Source of the DNA: DVED01 sp963838375
GTDB lineage: Bacteria > Cyanobacteriota > Cyanobacteriia > Cyanobacteriales > Geitlerinemataceae
Direction of reading: 5' to 3'
Length of the DNA stretch: 64,000 bases
NCBI GenBank assembly: GCA_963838375.1
Contig: CAWIQY010000019.1
Span: forward strand, 744,001 to 808,000
How positions within the stretch are numbered: position 1 is the stretch's first letter; each line of letters opens with the position of its first letter. The notes under the pieces were generated by a model that did not search any database, was not told the DNA's origin, and worked only from the letters and a program-made list of their open reading frames with translations. Positions 26,825 to 35,488 of this stretch are shown here, piece after piece. Both the position numbers and the translations under genes were made by a program.

Positions 26825-28392
26825 CTAGTCACCTTGTTGAGGGGGTAGGGTATCCTGCAAGAAAGGAGATAACTCTTCAGCTAAACGTCCGGCGCGGACG
26901 AGTTGAGCATAGGTATCGGCTTCGATGGTCAACAATTCTTCCCGCAGTCGTTCGTTAGCAAAGTCCCGCAAATCGGGATGACGATCGAGCATTGTTTGCA
27001 TATCTATGTGGATATCGTCGATTTGTCCTTTCACCAGTGCCAGTTGGTAGTCGTAAAACTCTCGATCGAACTCCGCATTACCTTCCAACTCGTACAAGCG
27101 TTCTAGCACCCGTTCTAGGGCAGCGCGGCGGGCACTGGCTTCGACATACTCTTGCTGTAGTTCTCCTTCTGACAACAATCCCAACTGTTGCAACAAAGTT
27201 TTGGTGGTCAAACCTTGAACCAGAAGCGTAAATAAAACAACGCCAAAGACGATCGCAATCACCTTATCCCTTTCGGGGAGGGCAATGGGAACACTTAGCG
27301 CCAGGGCGATGGAAACCGAACCGCGCAATCCACCCCACCACAATACTGTTTGTTCGGATAGTTTAATGTCCGATTTCGCCAGCCAATTACTAACACCGCC
27401 TAAACTGTAAATTCCGATCGCCCGCGTTGCCACGACAGCCAGAATCGCGATCGCCATTAAATGTACATTGTCCCGCAAAGCCTGGAATTGCACCTGATCG
27501 CCGATCAACAGAAACACGATCGAATTGACAAAAAAGGAGAGAAACTCCCAAAACTCGCTGACAATCACTCGCGTTCGGGGATTCATACCGATGCGCGAAC
27601 CGAAGTTCCCCAAAATCAACCCCACGGTGACAACAGCAATCACCCCAGATCCGCCGAACTTTTCGGTAACGACATAGGTTCCGTAGGCAGCCACTAACGT
27701 CAGAGACTGTTCCACCAGCGGCAGATCGAAACGTTGCGTTAGGTAAGAAATCCCAAACCCGATCAGACTGCCGACGCCGACACCGACACCGACAAACACA
27801 GAAAATCGAGCGATGGTGACTTGCGCGGAAAAGTCCTCAACACCCAATGCCAACCCCAGCAACAAACTAAAGGCAACGACAGCAACCCCGTCATTGAGCA
27901 AACTTTCCCCTTCCATTAAAACGGTTAGGCGCTTGCCGACGCCCAATTCCCGAAAGAGGGCAATCACCGAAACCGGATCGGTAGCAGCCAAACTTGCCCC
28001 GACTAACAGGGCGATCGGTAATGACAATTCGGTAAACTGGTGAAGACCAAAAGCAATCCCCACGATCGAAATAATCACCCCAACCACGGCATACAAACCG
28101 ATGGGAACCCAGTCTTTTTTGAGTTTGGCCAGTCCAGATTCCAACCGGCTTCAAACAGCAGCGGCGGTAAGAAAATTTCTAGAATCAATTCCGGCGAAAG
28201 GTTCACCAATCGCACGTCCTCGAATGCCAGAAATACCCCGACTATCACCAACAGCAAAGTATAGGGAATTTGCCGCACCCAACTCAGCATCCGCGATAGC
28301 GTTGCTACACTAAGGGAAACGGAAAGAACGAGAAGAAACTTCTCTAAATTTTCTTGAATCAGGGGTTCACTCGCCACAGTTTCTAAAGGCAT
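26825..28392 (-). CDS. Na+/H+ antiporter of the CPA1 (NhaP) family, one frame change
   Basis: An integral membrane antiporter exchanging Na+ for H+. The first frame (28392-28075) covers the first helices, up to LILEIFLPPLLFEAGWNLDWP. The second (28144-26825) continues KKDWVPIGLYAVVGVII, then LLVGASLAATDPVSVIALFREL (the ATDP sodium site), a long membrane region and a cytosolic tail (QEYVEASARRAALERVLERL). Adding one base at about 28124-28130 joins them as LDWPKLKKDWVPIG. The span is one base short of a multiple of three. The start ATG has a heptamer array in place of a ribosome site. Confidence 0.9.
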
Positions 28393-28446
28393 TGGTGATT
28401 GGTGATTGGTAATTGGTAATTGGTGATTGGTAATCGGTAATCGGTT
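28391..28446. repeat. Heptamer tandem array ATTGGTR touching the antiporter start codon
   Basis: Eight units: ATTGGTG twice, ATTGGTA twice, ATTGGTG, ATTGGTA, ATCGGTA, ATCGGTT. The first unit overlaps the start codon of the minus-strand antiporter gene, so the array is its 5' untranslated region. Confidence 0.9.
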
Positions 28447-28500
28447 CCGTTCCTCAACACACCCTACAATTTTCTTATTACTTCAAATGTCAAACCCCAA

Positions 28501-28521
28501 ATGACGAATGACGAATGACTA
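28501..28521. repeat. Short heptamer array ATGACGA next to the pheS stop
   Basis: ATGACGA, ATGACGA, ATGACTA, ending four bases before the stop codon of the minus-strand pheS gene. Another core sequence of the same 7-bp class. Confidence 0.75.
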
Positions 28522-28525
28522 ATAT

Positions 28526-29521
28526 TTAAAACTGCCGCAAAAATCTCAAGTCACTAGCGTAGACGCGACGAATGTCGTCGATTTGGTGGAGAATCATGGC
28601 AAAGCGTTCGACACCCAATCCGGCAGCAAATCCAGTATAAACCTGTGGATCGTAACCGACGGCTTTAAGGACATTAGGATCGACCATACCGCATCCCATG
28701 ACTTCCAACCATTTGCCTTTCCAGCGAACGTCAACTTCTGCTGAAGGTTCCGTGAAGGGGAAGTAGCTGGCGCGGAAGCGAATGTCGGTTTCGCCAAAAA
28801 TTTGCCGGAGAAATTCTTTGACTGTACCTTTGAGATCGGTAAATGTGAGTCCTTTGTCGATCGTCAGAATTTCTAGTTGGTGGAAGGTGGCGGAATGGGT
28901 GGCATCTACGGTATCTCGGCGGCAGCAGCGTCCGGGGGCAACGATGCGGATTGGTGGATCGTTCTGTTCCATGTAGCGAATTTGCACCGAGGAGGTGTGG
29001 GTTCGCAGCAAGTTGCCGTCGGGGAGATAGAAGGTATCCTGCATATCTCGCGCCGGATGATCTGGCGGGGTGTTGAGGGCTTCAAAGTTGTAGTAGTCGG
29101 TTTCCATCTCCGGACCCGTTGCCACGGTGTAACCCAACCCGATGAAGATATCCACCATCCGATCGAGGGTGCTATTGAGGGGATGCTGGCGCCCTTGGGA
29201 ACGCACGATTCCCGGCATGGTGACATCCAGGGTTTCGGAGGCTAATTGGGCTTGGATTTGGGCGGTTTGTAACTGGGTGCGTCGATCGTCTAAAGCTGAT
29301 TGAACTGTTTCTTTGACTTGGTTGGCGGATGCGCCGATGCGGGGACGATCGGCTGGATCGAGTTTCCCCATTCCGCCTAAAATTTTAGAGAGTTGACCCT
29401 TTTTGCCCAAATAGTTGACGCGCAGTTGTTCGAGTCCGTCTAAACTATCGGCAGAGGCGATCGCCGTTTGGGCATCTTGGCGCAGGGCGGCGAGTTGGGC
29501 TTCAATATCGCTGAGGGTCAT
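28526..29521 (-). CDS. pheS: Phenylalanyl-tRNA synthetase alpha subunit
   Basis: Charges tRNA-Phe as an alpha2beta2 enzyme with PheT. Class II motifs are visible: an N-terminal coiled coil (about 1-85) with NYLGKKGQLSKIL; motif 1 region HPLNSTLDRMVDIFIGLGY; motif 2 around LEILTIDKGLTF; and motif 3 FAAGLGVERFAMI. The phenylalanine-pocket sequence DMQDTFYL is present. 331 residues, normal. pheT is not adjacent, as is usual in cyanobacteria. Confidence 0.97.
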   Translation of the reverse strand: MTLSDIEAQLAALRQDAQTAIASADSLDGLEQLRVNYLGKKGQLSKILGGMGKLDPADRPRIGASANQVKETVQSALDDRRTQLQTAQIQAQLASETLDVTMPGIVRSQGRQHPLNSTLDRMVDIFIGLGYTVATGPEMETDYYNFEALNTPPDHPARDMQDTFYLPDGNLLRTHTSSVQIRYMEQNDPPIRIVAPGRCCRRDTVDATHSATFHQLEILTIDKGLTFTDLKGTVKEFLRQIFGETDIRFRASYFPFTEPSAEVDVRWKGKWLEVMGCGMVDPNVLKAVGYDPQVYTGFAAGLGVERFAMILHQIDDIRRVYASDLRFLRQF

Positions 29522-29600
29522 GGTTTGCGATCGAGGGTGAATTCTATTCCAGACCCTATTTTATAGCAGGAGTTGCAGAAGTTCGGGAATCAGACTGGGA

Positions 29601-30368
29601 CTAGTTACACCACTGCGACTCGCAAGGGACTCCATCGCCATTCCCATCAATTTGAACGTTAGGACAATTTTGCAGATAAAACTTGGCTTCTTCGCAGGAT
29701 GTCATTTGAGAACAATAGGTTTTCCCGGTACATTGATAGTTACTGAACGTTGTTTCTGTTAAACGTCTTTGAATTTCAACCGGATCGATCGGTAAGGATG
29801 GGTTGGGTTCGGCAGGGATTTCTTCGATAGCGGATACATCTTCAGCCGGAGTGATAGAAGAGGGTTGAACCGAAGGTTGAGGTGGGCGCGGGGCGGGATT
29901 CACCGATGGCTGCGATGAGGGGGTTTCTACCGCTGTTGGGGAAGTTTTGGGAGCAAGCGTGGAAGATAACAAAGTCTGAAATCCATAGCCTACGATCGCA
30001 ACTAAACCTAATATTGGGAAAAGACGCAGACCGATCGCTGTCCGATTTTTTCGATTGCTTGAAGATGAGCGATCGATCGGTTTTCTGCTTGTTCTTTTAT
30101 TTTTTAAAGTGTTTTTCGGTGGAGATGCGGTTTGTGCCGTAACCGGTAGTCTATCAATAATTGCGTTAACTGCTTTAGTTTTTCCGGCTTCATTTGTCGC
30201 TAAATTGTACTCGATAATATCGCCAACTTGAGGACGGCGGGTGGCGTTGCGAATATCGGAGATATGGATGAAAACTTTAGACCGATCGCGATCGCATTGT
30301 AGGAAACCAAAACCTCGATCGTCTTTCCAAGTGACAAGTTTACCGCGTTGACGAGTATTGGAATACAT
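29601..30368 (-). CDS. Cold-shock domain - membrane helix - excalibur domain fusion protein
   Basis: 255 residues. An N-terminal cold-shock domain (about 6-72) has the RNA-binding motifs GFGFLQCDR and VFIHIS. A basic linker follows, then one transmembrane helix (about 113-138, LFPILGLVAIVGYGF), a Pro/Ser-rich spacer, and a C-terminal excalibur calcium-binding domain with TSCEEAKFYLQNC and the DGNGDGVPCE loop. The layout puts an RNA/DNA-binding domain in the cytosol and a calcium-binding domain outside. Similar cold-shock/excalibur fusions occur in other bacteria, but their role is unknown to me. Confidence 0.85.
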   Translation of the reverse strand: MYSNTRQRGKLVTWKDDRGFGFLQCDRDRSKVFIHISDIRNATRRPQVGDIIEYNLATNEAGKTKAVNAIIDRLPVTAQTASPPKNTLKNKRTSRKPIDRSSSSNRKNRTAIGLRLFPILGLVAIVGYGFQTLLSSTLAPKTSPTAVETPSSQPSVNPAPRPPQPSVQPSSITPAEDVSAIEEIPAEPNPSLPIDPVEIQRRLTETTFSNYQCTGKTYCSQMTSCEEAKFYLQNCPNVQIDGNGDGVPCESQWCN

Positions 30369-30383
30369 AATAAATTTACGGGG

Positions 30384-30755
30384 TCATCTATAACAAGAGG
30401 AGGTTTTTTGAATTGTATTTTTGTTTGAGGAATGAGTGCGTTTTTTTAACTGTTTGGTTGAATAAGTTTTGTTGGATAACTTTTTCACCACTGTCAAAAA
30501 TGCGGCTAAATCGCCGATCGAGATGTAGCCGCCGCGATCGTCATGCTCAATATATTCTCGTTGCCCAGCAAACTCTTGGTTTGGAAATCTACAATTCATC
30601 TGGTGATAACTGCTGCCTTTAATCCGTTTGACAAAATTGGCGATCGATCGACTCGGTGGAATCGAAACAACTAAATGTAGATGGTCTGCCATTCCACCAA
30701 TGCCATAAAACAGACAATTTAAATATCGGGTTTTCGCCTCGAGATATCGATAAAG
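30384..30755 (-). pseudogene. Remnant of an IS200/RAYT-type Y1 transposase
   Basis: A frame open from about 30755 reads ...RYLNCLFYGIGGMADHLHLVVSIPPSRSIANFVKRIKGSSYHQMN, with the HUH metal motif (HLHLV) typical of the Y1 transposase fold. The first strand of the fold and the C-terminal catalytic Tyr helix are absent: the sequence becomes unrelated after FAGQREY. A stop lies directly upstream at 30756-30758. I read it as a degraded single-strand transposase fragment with no function. Confidence 0.65.
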
Positions 30756-30796
30756 TTAGGGTTATAACGTTTTTCTGGTAGCTCTACACTTCTAAC

Positions 30797-31468
30797 TCAA
30801 ATTGAAGCCACCGATCGACGTTTTTCTCCCAAACTTTCGAGATCGGCAGCCTGCAAAACCCCACGATCCAAGGTCCAACACCGATCGGCGATTTCTAGCA
30901 AATCCCCGGCATCGTGCGTCACCACCAGCAAACTCCAATGCTGCTTCAACTTTGCCAGCAACGTCACCAATTGCCGTTTCATCGACCAATCCAATCCCGC
31001 TGTCGGCTCGTCCAATAGTAAAATTTGAGGTTGACGGACAAGCTGGACGGCTAATGCCAAACGCCTCTGCTGTCCGCCACTGAGAATGTAGGGGGAGGTT
31101 TGTAGGGGTAAATGGTCTAATCCCACCTCAGTCAGTGCCTCTTTCATGCGATCGCTATCTAATTCCGGATGTCCCAGTCGCAGTTCCTCCAACAGACTAT
31201 TCCCACAAAAGTGTCGTTCGGGAAACTGAAACACCAACCCGCTTAACTGCCTGATTTGTTCGGGAACGAGGTCTTGTTCTCGCCACCGAATCTCACCCTT
31301 GGTTTTCTCGACCAACCCCGCTAAGATTTCGAGTAAGGTACTTTTACCCGAACCGCTCGGTCCGACGATTAAGCTGAGTTGTTGCGGCGCGATGTCTAAA
31401 GTAATGGTTTTGAGAATTGCCGTCGAACTCGCAGTCGGGTGATAATTCAGATTTTTCAGGTATAACAT
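30797..31468 (-). CDS. ABC transporter ATP-binding protein, CbiO/EcfA-like
   Basis: A 223-residue ATPase. Walker A GPSGSGKST (about 37-45), Q-loop GLVFQFPERHFCG, signature LSGGQQRRLALAVQL, Walker B ILLLDEPTAGLD and H-loop VVTHDAGD. The FPERHFCG after the Q-loop is typical of energy-coupling-factor ATPases for vitamins or metals. No membrane or substrate-binding partner is adjacent, so the transported solute is unknown. It is divergent from the P-loop ATPase gene. Confidence 0.9.
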   Translation of the reverse strand: MLYLKNLNYHPTASSTAILKTITLDIAPQQLSLIVGPSGSGKSTLLEILAGLVEKTKGEIRWREQDLVPEQIRQLSGLVFQFPERHFCGNSLLEELRLGHPELDSDRMKEALTEVGLDHLPLQTSPYILSGGQQRRLALAVQLVRQPQILLLDEPTAGLDWSMKRQLVTLLAKLKQHWSLLVVTHDAGDLLEIADRCWTLDRGVLQAADLESLGEKRRSVASI

Positions 31469-31665
31469 TCAAATTGGGTAACAGACGTTTGATTTGAAAA
31501 TGGGGTAGTCGCCAAAGTCCACCTTTAGCCAATCTTCCTTCATTGTATTCTGACTCAGATCCGGAAAAGGTGCGAAGCTGGGGGTATGGAGAAAGAGAAG
31601 ACATCCGCGATCGCAGAAAATCGGATGTCGATCGATATTTTATTCACACCAGGAGGCGATCGAGC

Positions 31666-33093
31666 GTGCATACAGAATTGGATATCAAAAAATTCTTTCA
31701 AGTCACCAGTCCCAGCCGACCATTAGATCTCGAAAACGAGAACGATCGCAAATACTACATTGATTTCTCGACCATTCGGGGAACTCAGGTGGTGGAAGAA
31801 CTGCGCGATCGCATTACCTTCTTTTCTCCCGATGACCCCACCTGTCAGTTGTTTACGGGACACATCGGTTGCGGCAAATCCACGGAATTACGTCGCTTGG
31901 AATCGGAACTCAAACAAGAAGGATTTCATGTCGTATACTTCGAGTCTTCCCAAGATCTGGAAATGGGAGATGTGGATATTGGAGATATTTTACTCGCGAT
32001 CGCCCGTCGTGTCAGCGAAAGTCTGATGGCGCTGGACGAAGAAATTCACCTAGAACAACCCAAAGGACTTCAAAAACTCCTCCGAGGCGCGGTCAAACTC
32101 CTGCAAACGGAAATTGACTTCTCCGCAGAAGCCAGCCTTCCCGGCATCGGTCAAGTTTCGGCTAGCACAGAGGGCAACTTCTCGGCGGAGGTCGGCATTC
32201 CCGGCATCGGTCAAGTGACAGCGAACAACGAAGAAGGTGTTTCTCTGGTTGCGCTGGGAATCGGTAAAATCTCGGCGAAAACACGCAATAGCCCTGAACT
32301 ACGCAGCAAACTGCGAGAATATTTGGAACCGCGCACCACCAACATTCTCGATGCCATCAACCACGAACTGATCGAACCGGCTAAAGTCAAACTCCAACAA
32401 ATTGGCAAAAAAGGATTAGCCGTTATTGTAGACAATCTCGATCGAGTTTGGAGTAAACCGACGGCATGGGGACGCAGCCAACCGGAATATCTATTTATCG
32501 ATCGTGGCGAACAGTTGCGTCAACTCAACTGTCATGTTATTTACACGATGCCGCTTTCCCTAATTTTCTCCAACGAATTCAGCCGTCTCACCAGCCGTTT
32601 TGGCACCGATCCGATCGTTCTGCCGATGATTCCCGTCATGCAGCGAGATGGCAGCCAATTGCCAGAGGGGATGGCGCTGATGCGCCAAATGGTTTTGGCA
32701 AGAGCTTTTCGGGATCTTTCTGAGTCGGAACGCCTCGATAAATTGCCGGAAATTTTCGATCGACGCGAAACTCTCGATCTCCTCTGTCACATGAGTGGCG
32801 GTCACGTCCGCGAAGTTCTGCGCTTGCTCAACGATTGGATTGTCAAAGAACGCAAATTTCCCCTATCCATCCGGGGATTAGAGGAAGTTCTCAAACAAAA
32901 ACGCAATCAAATGATCCTCGCCATTGACGATGGCGAATGGGAATTGCTGCGTCAGGTCAAACAACGACAGCAAGTGATCGGTCACGAGGGATACGAAGTC
33001 CTTCTGCGCAGTATGTTTGTCTACGAATACCGCGACAGCGATGGATCTTGGTTTGATGTCAATCCCATTTTGGCAACTTCTGGGAAGTTGTAG
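31666..33093 (+). CDS. P-loop ATPase with repeated GIGQV segments
   Basis: 475 residues from GTG 31666, which has an excellent ribosome site (AGGAGG, nine bases upstream); the longer frame from 31543 is not needed. Walker A is TGHIGCGKSTELRRLESEL and Walker B AVIVDNLDRVW, so it is a STAND/AAA-like NTPase. Between them is a low-complexity insert with two similar units (FSAEASLPGIGQVSAS and FSAEVGIPGIGQVTAN), followed by GIGKISAKT. The C-terminal part is helical (SGGHVREVLRLLNDWIV, typical of AAA lid domains). Related proteins occur in cyanobacteria with unknown role; regulation of a partner by ATP-driven assembly is an inference. Confidence 0.82.
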   Translation: MHTELDIKKFFQVTSPSRPLDLENENDRKYYIDFSTIRGTQVVEELRDRITFFSPDDPTCQLFTGHIGCGKSTELRRLESELKQEGFHVVYFESSQDLEMGDVDIGDILLAIARRVSESLMALDEEIHLEQPKGLQKLLRGAVKLLQTEIDFSAEASLPGIGQVSASTEGNFSAEVGIPGIGQVTANNEEGVSLVALGIGKISAKTRNSPELRSKLREYLEPRTTNILDAINHELIEPAKVKLQQIGKKGLAVIVDNLDRVWSKPTAWGRSQPEYLFIDRGEQLRQLNCHVIYTMPLSLIFSNEFSRLTSRFGTDPIVLPMIPVMQRDGSQLPEGMALMRQMVLARAFRDLSESERLDKLPEIFDRRETLDLLCHMSGGHVREVLRLLNDWIVKERKFPLSIRGLEEVLKQKRNQMILAIDDGEWELLRQVKQRQQVIGHEGYEVLLRSMFVYEYRDSDGSWFDVNPILATSGKL

Positions 33094-33114
33094 CCACTCG
33101 CCAGTAGCGAGTGG
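33094..33114. terminator. Hairpin between convergent ATPase and futA genes
   Basis: A perfect 8-bp stem (CCACTCGC/GCGAGTGG, 5-base loop) begins at the base after the ATPase stop codon. There is no T-run, so termination is uncertain, but its position between two convergent genes fits. Confidence 0.45.
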
Positions 33115-33135
33115 TTAACTCCCATTACCAATGAC

Positions 33136-34227
33136 TCACTTCCACCCGGCACGATCCATAATTTGCAGGGCTTCTGCATTATTTTTACCAACCACCCCGG
33201 CATTGACATCATCTTCCTGAAAGGGAATGTACTTTTCCAGGAAAGGATTTTCTAACTTAGCGTCCTCGACAACGGGAAACTCGTTATTGCTTTTGGCAAA
33301 AATCATTTGCGCCTCGGGAGTGACCAAATACTCGAGAAATTTAATCGCATTTTCCTTGTGAGGAGCAGTCACAACGACCCCAGCGCCGCTAATATTGACA
33401 TGGGTTCCCCGATCGTTTTGGTTGGGGAAAAATAGCCCGATTTTTTCCACGGCGGCACGATTCTCGGCATTATCTGAATTGGCGAGACGCGCAACGTAGT
33501 ACGTATTGACTAATGCGATATCGGCAACTCCCTCGGCGATCGATTTAATTTGACTAACATCGTTGCCTTCTGGAGGACGCGCAAAGTTGGCAGCCAAACC
33601 TTTCGCCCATTCTTCAGTTTTTTCAGCCCCATTCGCCGCCAGGATCGCTCCCACCAATGATTGATTGTAGATATTATTCGACGATCGGACAATGATGCGT
33701 CCTTTCCATTTGGGATCGGCTAAGTCTTCGTAGGTGGAGAGTTCTGCCGGATCGACTTTTTCTTGATTATAAATAATTACCCGAGCGCGTTTAGAAAGTC
33801 CGAACCAACGACCTTCGGGATCGCGCAGGTACTCCGGAATTTTAGACTCTAAAACTTCAGACTGGATGGGTTGCAAAATTCCAGTTTCTTGCGCTCGCCA
33901 GAGACGTCCGGCATCAACGGTGACAAACACATCAGCAGGACTATTCGTTCCTTCAGATTTAATCCGCTCGATCAGTTCGTCTTCCTTACCTTCAACTAAA
34001 TTGATTTGGATTCCGGTTTCCTGAGTAAAGTTGTCGTATATCTGTCGGTCGGTATCGTAGTGGCGCGCAGAGTAGAGGTTAACAACATTTTCGGCTTGAG
34101 GTTGACCTGAGGGAGATGAGGTGGAATCTGCTGAAGGGTTAGAAGCCGATGGTTGATTAGCACAACCGATGGTAATGGCTACTAAGGCAGTGACAGTTGC
34201 GAGGAAGAGGTACTTAATCCATTTCAT
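33136..34227 (-). CDS. futA: Fe(III) ABC transporter substrate-binding lipoprotein
   Basis: Periplasmic ferric-iron-binding protein of the FutA/IdiA family. Signal peptide with lipobox ITIGC (Cys22), a Ser/Pro-rich linker, then VNLYSARHYDTDRQIYDNFTQETGI, the iron-ligand Tyr/His segment. RIIVRSSNNIYNQSLVGAI and LVNTYYVARL hold the further tyrosines that bind iron. 363 residues, normal. In cyanobacteria these genes are induced by iron limitation through Fur; I could not identify a clear Fur box in the short upstream region. No permease or ATPase genes adjoin it. Confidence 0.94.
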   Translation of the reverse strand: MKWIKYLFLATVTALVAITIGCANQPSASNPSADSTSSPSGQPQAENVVNLYSARHYDTDRQIYDNFTQETGIQINLVEGKEDELIERIKSEGTNSPADVFVTVDAGRLWRAQETGILQPIQSEVLESKIPEYLRDPEGRWFGLSKRARVIIYNQEKVDPAELSTYEDLADPKWKGRIIVRSSNNIYNQSLVGAILAANGAEKTEEWAKGLAANFARPPEGNDVSQIKSIAEGVADIALVNTYYVARLANSDNAENRAAVEKIGLFFPNQNDRGTHVNISGAGVVVTAPHKENAIKFLEYLVTPEAQMIFAKSNNEFPVVEDAKLENPFLEKYIPFQEDDVNAGVVGKNNAEALQIMDRAGWK

Positions 34228-34501
34228 GCCGATCGCATTAAGTTGAGTATATTACAGGTTATTTTTTCAGCCAGTTCGCTCTTAATCCCGCCTTGGTGGT
34301 ACAGACCTACGAAATCTGGACTATGCAGGACTTCCGAGCGAAAATAATCGGGAATGAAGATCGATCGTCACTCTCGATTAATGCAAGTTATTCCTAATTA
34401 TTGTAGAGGAATGCTGCTACGAATTACTAATTAACGGGAAAAAATTTGCTGCCACTTCTGGGCAATCCCACGTCTCAAATCCAGTGAAATTTAGCGATCG
34501 G

Positions 34502-34921
34502 TCATTCTTCAGAGATCGCCAGAGAAACTCGCTCTCCCCCCACCGATCGTAGTTGCCCTAAAAGCTGAATCACTTGTTCGTAGGGCAATTGCCGATCGGC
34601 TTTCAGCAGAATTGTTCCTGTGGGATTCTCGCGTAAATAAGTAGCAATCTGAGACTCTAGCTGCTGTGGAACTATCTGTCTATCGCCCAACCATATCCGC
34701 CCTTCGGCATCCAAAACCACGATCGAAGCAGAGCTCGCCGTTGCTGCGTTCGTTCCTGACTTGACTCCCGGCAACGTTACATCCACCGCCGACTGTTGGC
34801 GAGTCAGCGTCATGGAAACCACAATAAAAAATGCCAAGATACTCATCAATACGTCCATCATCGGTACGAGTTGAACCTCTGGCATCGTGGCAGTCGTGCG
34901 GCGGCGAGCTTTGAATCCCAT
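34502..34921 (-). CDS. exbD: ExbD/TolR-like biopolymer transport protein
   Basis: A 139-residue inner-membrane protein that uses proton flow with ExbB/TolQ to energise outer-membrane work. One N-terminal transmembrane helix holds the essential Asp (QLVPMMDVLMSILAFFIVV). The periplasmic domain includes IWLGDRQIVPQQLESQIATYL and ILLKADRQLPYEQVIQLLGQL, both typical. No exbB or tonB gene is adjacent, so the partner must be encoded elsewhere. It lies 24 bp downstream of the DUF1823 gene on the same strand, possibly co-transcribed. FutA downstream hints at iron uptake, but that is inference. Confidence 0.92.
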   Translation of the reverse strand: MGFKARRRTTATMPEVQLVPMMDVLMSILAFFIVVSMTLTRQQSAVDVTLPGVKSGTNAATASSASIVVLDAEGRIWLGDRQIVPQQLESQIATYLRENPTGTILLKADRQLPYEQVIQLLGQLRSVGGERVSLAISEE

Positions 34922-34945
34922 ATTACCTTAAAACCCTACATCACA

Positions 34946-35320
34946 TTAAAACCCACTTTCCATATAACTCAACAGCCAATTTGCCATTGTTGCCCGTCGC
35001 GTTTGCCGAGGTCCAAATTCACCGATCTTATATCCTTTAAATCCTAACTTTTCTTTCAATAATTGCTTATTGGGTGCCGGAATCGATCGAGTGAGTTTCA
35101 CCGTCGCCGGACGACTATCAATAAAATCAGGAGGTTGGGGATAGTCCTCTCGCCAACTGGGGTCTACTTGCGTTGCATCCCAGTGTTCCGTATCGGTATT
35201 GTAGCGATAACCCAGATAGTACCACACCAACTGATTGACCGTCGCATCCTCAATTTCTTCTTTGAGAATTGCCCAAATTGTATCTGAATTTAAAGGGGGA
35301 AGTTGAGAAATATCGAGCAT
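34946..35320 (-). CDS. DUF1823 family protein
   Basis: 124 residues: LPPLNSDTIWAILKEEIEDATVNQLVWYYLGYRYN at the start, then PPDFIDSRPATVKLTRSIPAPNKQLLKEKLGFKGY. This matches the DUF1823 pattern, a family limited to cyanobacteria and plastids and of unknown function. No signal peptide or membrane helix. The C-terminus (ANWLLSYMESGF) is short but complete. Upstream of exbD on the same strand. Confidence 0.8.
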   Translation of the reverse strand: MLDISQLPPLNSDTIWAILKEEIEDATVNQLVWYYLGYRYNTDTEHWDATQVDPSWREDYPQPPDFIDSRPATVKLTRSIPAPNKQLLKEKLGFKGYKIGEFGPRQTRRATMANWLLSYMESGF

Positions 35321-35488
35321 ATTAGTGACTTATTACTTATCGCAAGTGAGGATGGCAGTCTGTGACTCTCGTCCGTTCGTCTATGACATTTTGCCGCCAA
35401 TGCGGGAACCCTTACAGCCAATCACCGATCCCCAGCATATGTTAAGTTAACGTATTAGATTTTGAATTTGCTCCTCATAGAAACATTC

